Origin: Lichenicoccus sp965213775 | GTDB taxonomy: Bacteria > Pseudomonadota > Alphaproteobacteria > Acetobacterales > Acetobacteraceae | DNA length: 64,000 bases | Reading direction: 5' to 3' | Assembly (NCBI GenBank): GCA_965213775.1 | Contig: CBDCAC010000004.1 | Location: 682,001 to 746,000 of the forward strand | Shown here: one piece after another, positions 1 to 10,777 of the stretch | Position numbering within the stretch: the first letter of the stretch is position 1 | How the letters are laid out: each line of letters opens with the position of its first letter | Position numbers and translations under genes: made by a program | The notes under the pieces: generated by a model | What the model saw: the letters and a program-made list of their open reading frames with translations, nothing else | The model's database searches: none | What the model was told of the DNA's origin: nothing

Positions 1-827
1 GCTCGACCGCCCCGGCGACGGCACGGAGCGTGAGCTGGCGCAGCGACGCCTTCGACGTGCAGGGCTGGCTGTTGTCGCCGACGGGCGCCCCGGCCCAGGG
101 CAAAGGCCCGATGATCGTCTACGTGCATGGCGGCCCCTCGGCCGCGAGCCTGCCGACCTTCCTGACGCCGCGCGGCAGCACGCTGTTCCTGCTCAAGGCT
201 GGCTACCGGGTGTTCCTGCCCAATCCGCGCGGCAGCTTCGGCCAGGGAGAAGCCTTCGCCGCCGCGAACGTGCGGGATTTCGGCTACGGCGACCTGCGCG
301 ACATCCTGCACGGCGTCGATGCGGTGGAACGCATCGCGCCCGTCGATGATGCGCGCCTCGGCGTGACCGGATACAGCTATGGCGGCTACATGACGATGTG
401 GGCGGTGACCCAGACCGACCGGTTCCGGGCTGCGGTGGCCGGCGCCGGCGTTTCTGACTGGCTCTCCTACTACGGCGAGAACGGGATCGATGAGTGGATG
501 CTGCCGTTCTTCGGCGGGTCGGTCTATGACGATCCAGCGAGCTACGCCAAGTCCTCGCCGATCAGCTTCATCAAGAATGTGAGGACGCCGACGTTCGAGT
601 TCGTCGGCGACGCCGACGTCGAATGCCCGATGCCGCAGACGCAGGAGTTCTACCACGCGCTGCACACGCTCGGCGTGCCGACCCAGTTCGTCGTCTATCC
701 GGGCCAGGGCCATGGCATGAAGGATCCGAAGGACCGCGCGGATGCGCGACGCCGGACCCTCGCCTGGTTCGCACGCTATCTCGGACCGCGCGCCACTGCG
801 CAGGCGGCCGGCGCTAAGCCGTTGTGA
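1..827 (+). CDS. S9 family serine peptidase, C-terminal catalytic part (5' end outside window)
   Basis: This is the alpha/beta-hydrolase catalytic domain of a prolyl-oligopeptidase (S9) family enzyme, probably a dipeptidyl- or acylaminoacyl-peptidase. The frame beginning at base 3 is open to the window edge, so the beta-propeller half normal for the family lies outside; the GTG at base 30 is internal. The nucleophile is in GYSYGGY (Ser codon 375-377), the acid is in GDADVECP, and the histidine is in GQGHGM (codon 711-713), so the triad is complete. It is followed by a cluster of hairpins shared with the convergent prsT gene. The substrate cannot be predicted. Confidence 0.85.
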   Translation, partial: STAPATARSVSWRSDAFDVQGWLLSPTGAPAQGKGPMIVYVHGGPSAASLPTFLTPRGSTLFLLKAGYRVFLPNPRGSFGQGEAFAAANVRDFGYGDLRDILHGVDAVERIAPVDDARLGVTGYSYGGYMTMWAVTQTDRFRAAVAGAGVSDWLSYYGENGIDEWMLPFFGGSVYDDPASYAKSSPISFIKNVRTPTFEFVGDADVECPMPQTQEFYHALHTLGVPTQFVVYPGQGHGMKDPKDRADARRRTLAWFARYLGPRATAQAAGAKPL

Positions 828-860
828 CACCGACGGCCGGAAAGACTGACCGTCAGGAGG

Positions 861-970
861 CCAGGCTGGGCTCTGCCCAGACCCGCCAAAGGCTCAGCCT
901 TTGGAAACCATTCTAAGATTATTGGATTCTCAAGGCTTCGCCTTGAGCGGGTCCAGGGCAGAGCCCTGGC
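861..970. repeat. Four consecutive perfect hairpins between convergent genes
   Basis: Four short perfect palindromes follow one another: CTGGGC-tct-GCCCAG (866-880), CCAAAGGC-tca-GCCTTTGG (886-904), CTCAAGGC-ttc-GCCTTGAG (929-947) and CCAGGGC-aga-GCCCTGG (953-969). Outer and inner pairs resemble each other, so the block itself is roughly symmetrical. It lies between the converging ends of the S9 peptidase and prsT and could act as a bidirectional terminator. The form also resembles REP/BIME-type dispersed palindromic repeats. No long T-run is present. Confidence 0.6.
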
Positions 971-1022
971 GTTGCGTCGGTCATATGCAAAGGCTGTTGG
1001 CACGACGCCACGCGGCTCCCCG

Positions 1023-3843
1023 TCACGGTGTGCCGGAGAGAGCGGCCAGCAGCTGCCTGGCCTGCGGCTTCTCGGTGAAATCGGCGGGGTCCGCGACCAG
1101 GGACGCGAGCAGCCTGACCGCCTGCGCGGGCTGCCCGACCGTTCGGTAGGCCACCGCCAGATGATACCTCATCGCCGGCTGGTTCGGCGCCTGCTGGATC
1201 GCCAGCTGAAGCAGGCCGACGCCGGCATCCCCTTCGTGCCGGGCGGTCATGATGGTGCCGAGCGTATCGGCGGTCTGCGCACCGGGAGCCAGGCGATAGG
1301 CACGCTGCGCCAGGATGACGGCCTGCGGATCTCGGGTCTGCTGGTCCACCCAGGCCAGGTTGTTCAGCAGCACCGGATCGTCGGGCTGCCTGGCCACCAG
1401 GTCGGCGAGCAGCGCCTTGGCGGACGCCAGATCTCGGGCGTCGATGTCCAGGTCCGACAGGAGCCGCTTCGCGTCGAAGTCGTCGGGATGCCGCGCCAGC
1501 CAGTCGCGCAGCCCCTGGCCGGCCTCGGCGGCGTGGCCTCCGGCATTTCGCGCCAGGGCGAGACGGATCGCCAGCCGGGTGGAGGGCGCGTCCTGCATCG
1601 GCGCCGCATAGGCTCCGGCCGCCCGGTCGAACTGCCCAGCACTCATGTAGAGATCGCCCGGCAAGCTCAGGCTGGCGGGCTGGTGCACCGGATCGCGCGC
1701 CAGCCTGGACGCGCTGGCCAGGGCGCCGGCGGTGGGTCCGGATCTCGCGGCGCCCGCGGATCCGGCGCTGTGGCCGTCGAGATCGACGATGTCGCGCAGC
1801 AGCTGTTGGTTCTGCGGGTCGGCGGCCAAGCCGTCCTCCAGCGCCGCGCGCGCGGCGTCGGGCTGCGTCGCCAGCAGCAACCGGGCGAGCCGGATGCGCG
1901 CGAGGGTGAGCGATGGATCGGCAGCGAGCAGACGACGATACGTCGCCTGCGCCGCCTCCGGCCGCTTCAGCGCCGTCTGCGCCACCGCCTTGACCATGAG
2001 CAGCGGCACGGTCGAGCCACTCACCGGCATGTCCGCCGCTGCCTGATCCGGCGAGTCGCCGGGACGCTGATCGACCAGTGCCAATGCCTTCAGGGGTTCA
2101 CCCGAGGCGATGGCGAGGCCGGCCAGGCGGACCGTGAAGCGGGGATCGGCCGGCGCCGCGGCGTGCGCCCGCTCCAGCACGGCGGCCGCCTCGACGGTCC
2201 TGCCCTGACGCAGCAGCTGGTCGGCCAGCTGGTCGACCGCCGGTTCGAGCGCCGGCGCCCGCTGCAGGGCCGCACCCAACAGGCTGATCCGATCGTCGGC
2301 GCGTCCCTGCAGCAGGGCGACGCGCGCCAGCGCCAGGCGCATCGGGACGGAGTCCGGATGGTCGCGCAGCGCCGCCTCGAGCACCTGCCGCGCGCCGGGC
2401 AGATCGAAACGCGCGACACGCAGCCCGCCGGTGAGGATGCCGACCGTCTCGCTGCCGCCCTGCTGCGTCCGGAGCTGATCGAGCAGCTGCCCGGCCGCAT
2501 CGAAGCTGCCGGTATCGACCAGCAGGCCGACCAGCAGGGCTTCGGTCTGCGGCTGAGCGGGCGCCAGCCGCACGGAGCGCTGCAGCGAAGCGATGGCGGC
2601 GCCGGTCTGACGCAGCGCCAGCTGCGCTGCGCCGAGATGGGCGAACGTGACGGGATCCGCACGCAGCGCGAGCGCCCTGTGGTAGTCCGCCAGGGCATCG
2701 GCCGGCCGGCCGAGCAGGCACAGCGCGGTGCCGCGCAGATCATAAATCGCCGGATCGCCAGAACCGGCGTCCGCCATCGGGTTCAGGACCTCGAGCGCCT
2801 TGTCGGGTCGCCTGGCCTTGATGTGCATCTGGGCCAGCAGTGCCACGCCGCGCGGGTCGCCGGGGCTGCGCGCCACGTAGCGTATCGCGGCATCGAGCGC
2901 CTGCGACGTCTGGCCCACCTGCTGCTTGACGACGGCCTGGACCAGGTAGGCGCCGGGAAGGTGCGAGATGAACGTCGAGAGCCTGTCCAGATCGGCATCG
3001 GCCGCGGCGAACTGCCTCGCCCGCATCAGCAGGATGACGCGATAGTAGATCGCGCGCGCGTTGCCGGGCATCGACGACAGCACGGCATCGACATCCGCCT
3101 GCGCGCGCTGGTTCTGGTCGAAGGCGATCAGCACGCCGGCCCGGTCCAGGCGGAAGGCGTACTGGCCAGGCGCCGCCGCGACCGCCTTGTCGGACGCCGC
3201 GATCGCGGGGACGGCGTCGCCCCTCTGCGTCAGCAGGTCGGCATGAAGCTGCAGCGCCTCGGCGGAGCCAGGCTCGATCGCGAGGGCGTCGTCGATCTTG
3301 CGCGCCGTCAGGGCCATGTCGCCGCGGCCGCTGGCGAGCTGCGCTTCGGCCAGCAGCGGTGCAGCGCTCGCGGGCGCCAGGCGGCGGGCGTCGGCGAAGG
3401 ACCGCTCGGCGGCATCGGCATGGTCGAGCAGCATCTGCGCCTTGCCGCGCGCGAGTGCGATGACTGCCGCGACGTCCGGGCCACTCCGGCCGTCGGGGAA
3501 ATCACGCAGCAGATCGCGCGCGCGGCCTTGGTTCAGGTAGGCCGACGTCAGCAGCGAGCAGGTCGCGGCGGGATCGTAGCCCGCTTCCTGGGCATGGCGG
3601 CCCTCCTTCTCCGCCGCCTCCGGATCACCCAGCTGGAGGTCGATCATGCCCAGGTGGTAATGAGACGAGGCATCTCCAGGATCGGCCTGCATAGCTTGGC
3701 GCAGCACGAGCCTTGCTGCCCGCAGGTTGCCGGCGTTCGCCAGGCGAGCGGCATCACCCAGATAGTCGGTGGCTGCCGCCGCTGCCGGCCAGAGCAGGGC
3801 CGTGAGCAGGGCCAAGAGGAGGGCGGTCGCGGCGCCGCGTGGT

Positions 3844-3854
<11 letters not shown>
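1023..3854 (-). CDS. prsT: PrsT-like exported TPR protein of the PEP-CTERM system
   Basis: A secreted tetratricopeptide-repeat protein of about 943 residues. A signal peptide (hydrophobic residues ~9-26, then an Ala-rich cleavage region) is followed by tandem TPR-type helices to the C-terminus. Size, repeats and position after prsK and prsR match PrsT of PEP-CTERM/exosortase loci. Family members are usually called lipoproteins, but I see no lipobox cysteine here, so this copy may be soluble in the periplasm. The GTG at 3854 is chosen because GGAG lies 7 bases upstream; a TTG six bases further out is an alternative. The start overlaps prsR by 11 bases, suggesting translational coupling. Its molecular role is not established. 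Confidence 0.75.
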
Positions 3855-5243
<1,389 letters not shown>

Positions 5244-5247
<4 letters not shown>

Positions 5248-7328
5248 CGGGCGTGCTGCATGACCGGTTCCACATGCTCCTGTTCGAAGGTGACGCCGGT
5301 CTCCAGCGGAAGCGACAGGCGCATCGTGGTGCCGGCGTCGGGTTCGCTGGTCGCGATGAGATCGCCGCCGGCCTGGCGCAGCAGCTGGCGCGCCTGATAG
5401 ACGCCGATGCCGAAGCCGTCGCTCTTCGACGAGCTGAACGGGCGGAACAGCTGCGCGCGGATGAACTCGGACGTCATGCCGTGCCCCTGGTCGACGATGT
5501 CGATCAGCAGCCGGCGCTGCATCCGCTGGCAGCGTATCCGCACCGGAGCGCCCGAGGACGAAGCCTCGAAGGCGTTGTTCAGCAGGTGGGTGACGACATC
5601 CTCGAGCGCGCCAGCTGCCATCACGATGCGCACGTCACCGGCGGTGCCTTGCTCAAGGTGGATGCGATGCCGGCGTTCCGGCATACAGCCATCGATGACC
5701 GCCTGCAGGCGGTCGCGCACGGTCAGGCTCGGCAGGGGCTCCGCGGCAAGCGGTGCCGAGGGCGCCTTCAGCCGCGCCAGCAGGATATTGATCTTCTGCA
5801 CCGAAGCACCGACGGTCGCGAGCATGTCGCGCTGGAACTCGGGATTGCTGATGTGGCGCTCGGCGTTGGCCAGCAGCAGCGAGAGCTGGCTCGACAGGTT
5901 CTTGATGTCATGGGCCACGAAGGCGAAGCGCTGGCCATGCTCGCGCAACTGCCGCGTCTGCAGCAGGGCCTCCGCCGCACGCTGCTCGGCGATGGTATTG
6001 GCGACCTCCCGGCCGACGATGCGCAGCAGCGCGAACACCTCGTGGTCGAGGATGAAGGGCGCCCGCGGCCGCGCGACCAGCACGAAGCCCGAGAGCCGGC
6101 CGGCATGGCTGAGCGGCACGGCCAGCCAGAGATCGTCCGGTCCCTCGGGTGCTGACGCCGCCATCAGGGGACGGTGCAGCCAGGGCATACCGGCCGGCGC
6201 CTCGACCACCCAGCTTCCGTCTCCGAAAAGCGCCACCAGCGGGTGCTCCGCCGCGATCGGTGCGAGCGCTGCGGGCAGGTTCCACGAGCCGGCCCAGCGA
6301 AACAGGCCGTCATCCGGCTCGCGCAGGAACACCAGGCCGCCGGGACTGTCCACGGTCTGCGCGACGGCCTTGATCACGCGGGTGTGCAGGGCGACTGGGC
6401 CGCTCTCCGACAGCGTGGCGATACAGCGCAACCATTCGAGGCGGTAGTCGAAGCGGTGCGACAGGAAGTTGTGGATGATCAGGTTGCGCAGGCTTGATCG
6501 CGCCGACCCGGAGGTGAGGAACAGGGCGGCCGCGAGTGCGCCGGCGCAGACCAGGCTGACCTCCACCACCATGCCCCATTCGCTCTCCCGACCGGGCCCG
6601 AGCTCGCGCACGATCTCGCCGGTCGCGGCGAGGGCGAGCAGGAAGATGCCGATCGCGACCAGGCTCGCGCTGTAGAACACCGCACGGTGCGAAACGGCAA
6701 TGGTGGCGCTCCAGCGCCGGCGGCGCAGCGCGAAGAGGGCGAGCAGGGGCGTCAGCAGGGCCATCAGCACCGCGCGTCCGTTCATCAGCACCCGCGAGAT
6801 GCGCCGGAACAGCGCCGCGTCGCCGTAGAGGACGATGTCGTAGAGAAACAGGCCGCCGATGGCCACGCAGGGCAGCGTGACGTGCCAGCGCAGGTCGTCG
6901 AGCGCGTTTCGGTAGAGGTTCTCGATCAGCAGGATGGCGCAGGCGGCCAAGCCGAGCCTGCCATCGATGCCGAGCGGCAGCAGCGGGCTCGCATTCGAAC
7001 TGAAGGCGAGGCAGGTCGCCAGTGCCAGAGCCGGGAGACCGAGGCCGCTCAGCCGCCCCGCGCGCCCGGCACCGCTCAGGACCGAGCGATGATAGAGCTG
7101 CAGGACGAAGCCGAACCAGACGGTCGACTGGAGGAGTTCGAGAGCGCCGCCGACCCGACCCGCGGCGTTGATGCCGGACGCGATCCCGCTCGCCCAGGCA
7201 GACGTAATCAGGCAGCTCGCCGCGAGCACGACGATGGTCCGGTCCGGCCGCGCGCCACGGAGCACGAACGCGGCCAGGAACAGGTAGAGCACGGCGCACG
7301 CCGCATGCAGTGCCGCCGACATCGTCAT
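5244..7328 (-). CDS. prsK: PEP-CTERM system sensor histidine kinase PrsK
   Basis: Inner-membrane sensor kinase of 694 residues. The first ~260 residues contain multiple hydrophobic segments typical of the PrsK membrane sensor, followed by a GAF-like region (~290-440). The kinase core has H-box HDIKN with phosphoacceptor H473, N-box LLNNAFEAS (~582-590), G1 DQGHGM (~613-618) and a GFGIGV G2 box (~638-643). It is expected to phosphorylate PrsR, whose gene starts inside its stop codon (ATGA overlap). The signal it senses is unknown. Architecture and neighbours fit the XrtA/PEP-CTERM PrsK family well. Confidence 0.87.
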
Positions 7329-7364
7329 GCTGAGCTCATGGCGAGAGCACCGGAGCTTTCAAAT

Positions 7365-8150
7365 CTAGCTGGATGACGGTGGCCGGCGGATGCTTGCCAC
7401 GACGGTGCGGCGGCGCCGGGTCATGCCGATCCCGAACAGGCCAACCGTGAGCAGCGCGATCGAGGCCGGTTCCGGCACGCTCAGCGTGTGGCCTGCATAG
7501 CCGATATCGGCGACCTCGAAGGAGGGCGAGTTGTCCGTCTCCTTGAGCACCACGGTGTCGAACGTGGCGCCGCCGTTGAGATTGACCAGCGCGTAGGCGC
7601 TGCCCCCGAAGCCCCGCGCGCCGTTGGCGAGGTTGATGTTCGCGGCGGCGATGACCTCGCTGCCGGTGATGGACGCGATCTGCCTGCCTCTGCTGAGCAG
7701 ATCGAGCTCGTTTCCGGGATCGACGGATCCCCAGAGCAGGTCTAGCGCGGCCTGGGGTTGATCGAACGACAGCGCGATCGATCCGGTACCGGTCGAGAAA
7801 TAGGCGCCCGTCCAGAAGCTCGGGTTCGCGAGCGTGCCGCCGGAGACCGGGGCCGCATACTGGTTCACGACGCTTCCCTGCACGATCGCGGCACCGGTGG
7901 CCATGGCGATGCCGACAGCGTCGAGGCCGGTGCCGATCGTGGACGGGGTGCGACCGACCTCGCCGTCCAGGTCCAGCTCGTTCACCGGCCCGATCAGCGA
8001 CGGCATCGCGGTTGAGAAGGTGACGGTGGCGCCGGTGATCGCGTCGGCACGCGCGGGCAGACGCGCGTCGGACGCAAGCACGGCAGCCGCCGCCAGGGCT
8101 GCCGCGAGGTGACGGACGCGCAACCTGCGTTGTCGAATTCCGATCATCAT
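7365..8150 (-). CDS. PEP-CTERM sorting-domain protein
   Basis: An exported protein of ~261 residues. It starts with a basic region and Ala-rich signal peptide and ends with the PEP-CTERM tripartite signal: VPEP, a hydrophobic helix (ASIALLTVGLFGIG) and an Arg-rich tail (TRRRR). An exosortase would recognise this signal and cleave after sorting. The middle is Gly/Ser/Thr-rich, with no domain I recognise. It lies directly upstream of prsK on the same strand, as expected for a target of that regulator pair. I chose the ATG at 8150 because the signal peptide begins there; the frame continues upstream through AT-rich, non-coding-looking sequence. No exosortase gene is in the window. Confidence 0.85.
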   Translation of the reverse strand: MMIGIRQRRLRVRHLAAALAAAAVLASDARLPARADAITGATVTFSTAMPSLIGPVNELDLDGEVGRTPSTIGTGLDAVGIAMATGAAIVQGSVVNQYAAPVSGGTLANPSFWTGAYFSTGTGSIALSFDQPQAALDLLWGSVDPGNELDLLSRGRQIASITGSEVIAAANINLANGARGFGGSAYALVNLNGGATFDTVVLKETDNSPSFEVADIGYAGHTLSVPEPASIALLTVGLFGIGMTRRRRTVVASIRRPPSSS

Positions 8151-8341
8151 CGCTGCGACTCTCTGTTCAGCTGCCAAGGCCGCTGGCTGCCCCGAGAGAT
8201 CTACCATATCCGAAACGTTTATGCACGTTCTGGTTGTAAAAATGTTCGTGATGTGGAAGATTAAGACGATCAATACAGCCCAGGGTCGCGCTCGGAGATC
8301 CGGTCGCCCGCCCGTAAGATGCGTTAGCGGAATATCATCGA

Positions 8342-9613
8342 GTGCAATATCGTTATGATATCAACGGGCGCAACCTCGACTTCATCGACGCGCTGCGCGG
8401 CTATGCCATCACGCTGGTGATCGCGAGCCATGCCTTGCCACTGGTCCACGAGCTTCCCTGGACGGTGAAGCGCTTCAGCAATCTCGGCTTCCTCGGCGTG
8501 CAGCTGTTCTTCGTGGTGAGCAGTATCACGCTGACCCGCTCCTGGCGACGCCGGGAAGGCGCAGGGCTTCAGGTGGGCGACTTCCTGGCGCGCCGCATCT
8601 TCCGCATCGCGCCGGCCTATTTTCTCGCGGCACTCGGATATTTCTGGCTGCTGCCGCGAGACGCGATCGATCCCGCACGCGTTACCCATTTCGTGACCTT
8701 CACCAACGGCTGGAGCCCGGCGCAGATGCCGACCGTCCGGGGGGCGTGGGTGGGCGTGCCAGGCGGCTGGAGCATCGAGGCCGAGTTCGCCTTCTACGCG
8801 CTGTTTCCGATCCTGATGATGACGGTGCGCGGACCGAGACCGGCGCTGTGCGCGACGCTCGCGAGCCTGCCCCTCGCCTGGATTGCCGACATGGTCGGAC
8901 GCAGCGCCTACCAGGCGGTCTATGGCCCGGCGGCGACGGACCAGTTCCTCTATTACTGGCTGCCGAACCAGCTCCCGGTATTCCTGTGCGGGCTGGTCGC
9001 CTACGAGTGCATGGTCATGCTCTCTCGCGGCGGCGGCTGGCAGCGTCTCGGCGACTGGCTGATGCCGCGCGCCGCGACCCTGCTGTGGCTGAGCGTGCTC
9101 GGCTTCGCCTCGCTCGCCCTGCTGCCCTGGCCGCGGCTGCCGATGCCGGGAGACGGGTTCCTGACCTCCCACATCCTCGCCGCGATCGCCTTCGGTGGCA
9201 TCGCCGTCGCGCTGGCGCTGCAGCCGCGGCCCCTGATTGCCAACCGCACGATGGTGCGTCTGGGTCAGGCGAGCTTCAGCGCCTACCTGCTGCATTTCGC
9301 GGTCATCGAGGCGGTCAGGCGGTCGATGCCGGGCGTCCTGCTGGCGCCTCGCGGGATCGGCGCGGTGGCGGTGAGCGGCTCGCTGTTCCTGCTCGTCCTC
9401 GCGATCACCGGGCTCGTCGCCCAGGCGACCTACCGGCTCATCGAGCTGCCCGCGATCCGGTGGGGCGCGAGGGTGACGCGGGCGCTGACACCGAGCACCT
9501 CGATCTCCCGCATCGCTCAGCGCCGCAGCAGGGCCAGCACGATCTCGGCCGCGATGAGCAGGACGACGGCGAGTTCCATCGCGGCCGCGCGTCCCCCGGA
9601 GGCCTCCTCGTAG
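8342..9613 (+). CDS. Acyltransferase 3 (OafA/YrhL-like) membrane protein
   Basis: Integral-membrane O-acyltransferase of 423 residues, with about ten hydrophobic segments. The family transfers acyl groups to exported sugars, LPS or exopolysaccharide. Motifs visible near the N-terminus are NLDFIDALRGYA, the conserved His in ASHALPL (~27-33) and the RRIFRIAPAY loop, all typical of Pfam Acyl_transf_3. Translation appears to begin at GTG 8342. The last ~32 codons lie beyond the end of the convergent RMD1-family gene, giving a 97-bp antisense overlap; this tail is Arg/Ser-rich and may be non-essential. The acceptor is unknown, although the neighbouring PEP-CTERM block hints at surface polysaccharide. 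Confidence 0.85.
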   Translation: MQYRYDINGRNLDFIDALRGYAITLVIASHALPLVHELPWTVKRFSNLGFLGVQLFFVVSSITLTRSWRRREGAGLQVGDFLARRIFRIAPAYFLAALGYFWLLPRDAIDPARVTHFVTFTNGWSPAQMPTVRGAWVGVPGGWSIEAEFAFYALFPILMMTVRGPRPALCATLASLPLAWIADMVGRSAYQAVYGPAATDQFLYYWLPNQLPVFLCGLVAYECMVMLSRGGGWQRLGDWLMPRAATLLWLSVLGFASLALLPWPRLPMPGDGFLTSHILAAIAFGGIAVALALQPRPLIANRTMVRLGQASFSAYLLHFAVIEAVRRSMPGVLLAPRGIGAVAVSGSLFLLVLAITGLVAQATYRLIELPAIRWGARVTRALTPSTSISRIAQRRSRASTISAAMSRTTASSIAAARPPEASS

Positions 9614-10641
9614 AGGGCGGCGTAGGTATCGCGGATGATGGCGAGCTTGCGGTCGACCGCGGCGCTGACCAAGCTGACCCGGAACAGATCCAATGCCGCG
9701 GTATAGACACGCGCGAGGTAGACGTCCTCGGTGACCTGCAGGGCGTTGTCCACCTTCTCCGTCAGCTCGGTCACCTCGGCGACGAGCGCATAGAGGCGGC
9801 GCGCGAGGCCGGCGAAACGACGCGACGACAGCAGGCCGCTGCTCCTGCGGGTGGTCTCCACCAGGTCGTACATGCGCGGCAGCTCGTCGTCGAGCAGCTC
9901 GTCGTAATAGCGCATCTCCAGCAGCTGGGCGTTCGCCACCTCCAGCACGTCGATCACGTCGGAGTCGCCGCGCGGCTCGTAGATGAACGCACGGTCCCAG
10001 GTCAGCACGACCATGTCGTCGGTGTAGTAGGAGAACCGGTTGCGCAGCAGGTCCTCCCGCGCGCCATCGGAGAGCGGCCGCCGCTCGCCGGAGAGCAGCG
10101 GGATCAGGTCGAGCCGATCTTGAATGTCGGCGGCGCAGACCGGCTGGTCGAAGGACCGCACCAGGCCGAGGAGGTAGTCCTCCTCCAATAGCGCCCGCGT
10201 CGGGCGCTGCAGCGCGCCGCCGAGCAGCTCGCGCAGCTGCGCCGTCAGCGAGGCCCAAACCGGATGGTCGGCTCCGGGACCCACGACGGCATCGACGGCG
10301 TTCAGCAGGGTTGCGAAGCCGGTCCAGTCGAGGTCGTGGACCGAGACGTCCAGCGCCAGGCTGAGCACGCCGAAATCATAGAGCCGGGCCGTGGCGCTCG
10401 CGAGGACAGGGCCGGTGGGAAGCTCGAGCGGCACCGGCTCCAGTGTCAGCACCACCGGCGGCACGTCGTAGGCGACAGCCTTGGGCGAGGTTGCGCTCAA
10501 CCGCTTGCGCGCGCTCCCCGCACCTGAACGGGCACTCCAGATCGCCTCGGCGCGAGGCAGATCCACCGCGTAGGCGACGTCGAACAGCCGGTAGGCGATG
10601 ACGTCACCCGACGCGACGCGCGGGACCGCGGACGATGTCAC
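9517..10641 (-). CDS. RMD1/DUF155 family protein
   Basis: 374-residue protein of the RMD1 (Sif2, DUF155) family, known mainly from mitochondrial homologues with a role in organellar translation; the bacterial function is unclear. The conserved core includes DYLLGLVRSFDQPV, DMVVLTWDRAFIYEP and ANAQLLEMRYYDELLDDEL, followed by a helical segment and a single C-terminal transmembrane helix (~350-370) ending LLRR, so it is likely tail-anchored. The start is GTG 10641 (V-T-S-S); no better in-frame start is visible. The photolyase-like gene lies 136 bases upstream on the same strand. Confidence 0.8.
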   Translation of the reverse strand: MTSSAVPRVASGDVIAYRLFDVAYAVDLPRAEAIWSARSGAGSARKRLSATSPKAVAYDVPPVVLTLEPVPLELPTGPVLASATARLYDFGVLSLALDVSVHDLDWTGFATLLNAVDAVVGPGADHPVWASLTAQLRELLGGALQRPTRALLEEDYLLGLVRSFDQPVCAADIQDRLDLIPLLSGERRPLSDGAREDLLRNRFSYYTDDMVVLTWDRAFIYEPRGDSDVIDVLEVANAQLLEMRYYDELLDDELPRMYDLVETTRRSSGLLSSRRFAGLARRLYALVAEVTELTEKVDNALQVTEDVYLARVYTAALDLFRVSLVSAAVDRKLAIIRDTYAALYEEASGGRAAAMELAVVLLIAAEIVLALLRR

Positions 10642-10777
10642 CTCGGCTCCTGCATGTCGCGACCATGGCGCAGCACGAGCCGGATGTCATGCGGCGCGCT
10701 GCAGGTGCAGATCGGCGCGGCAATCGGTTGCAGCCCGAACGCGACGGATCCGAGGCGAGCCGCACTCGGCATCGCGC

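Noticed and set aside
8151..8341. Sigma-54 promoter upstream of the PEP-CTERM protein
   Set aside because: Several GG or GC dinucleotides occur, but none has the required 10-base separation in a TGGCA-N-TTGC context.
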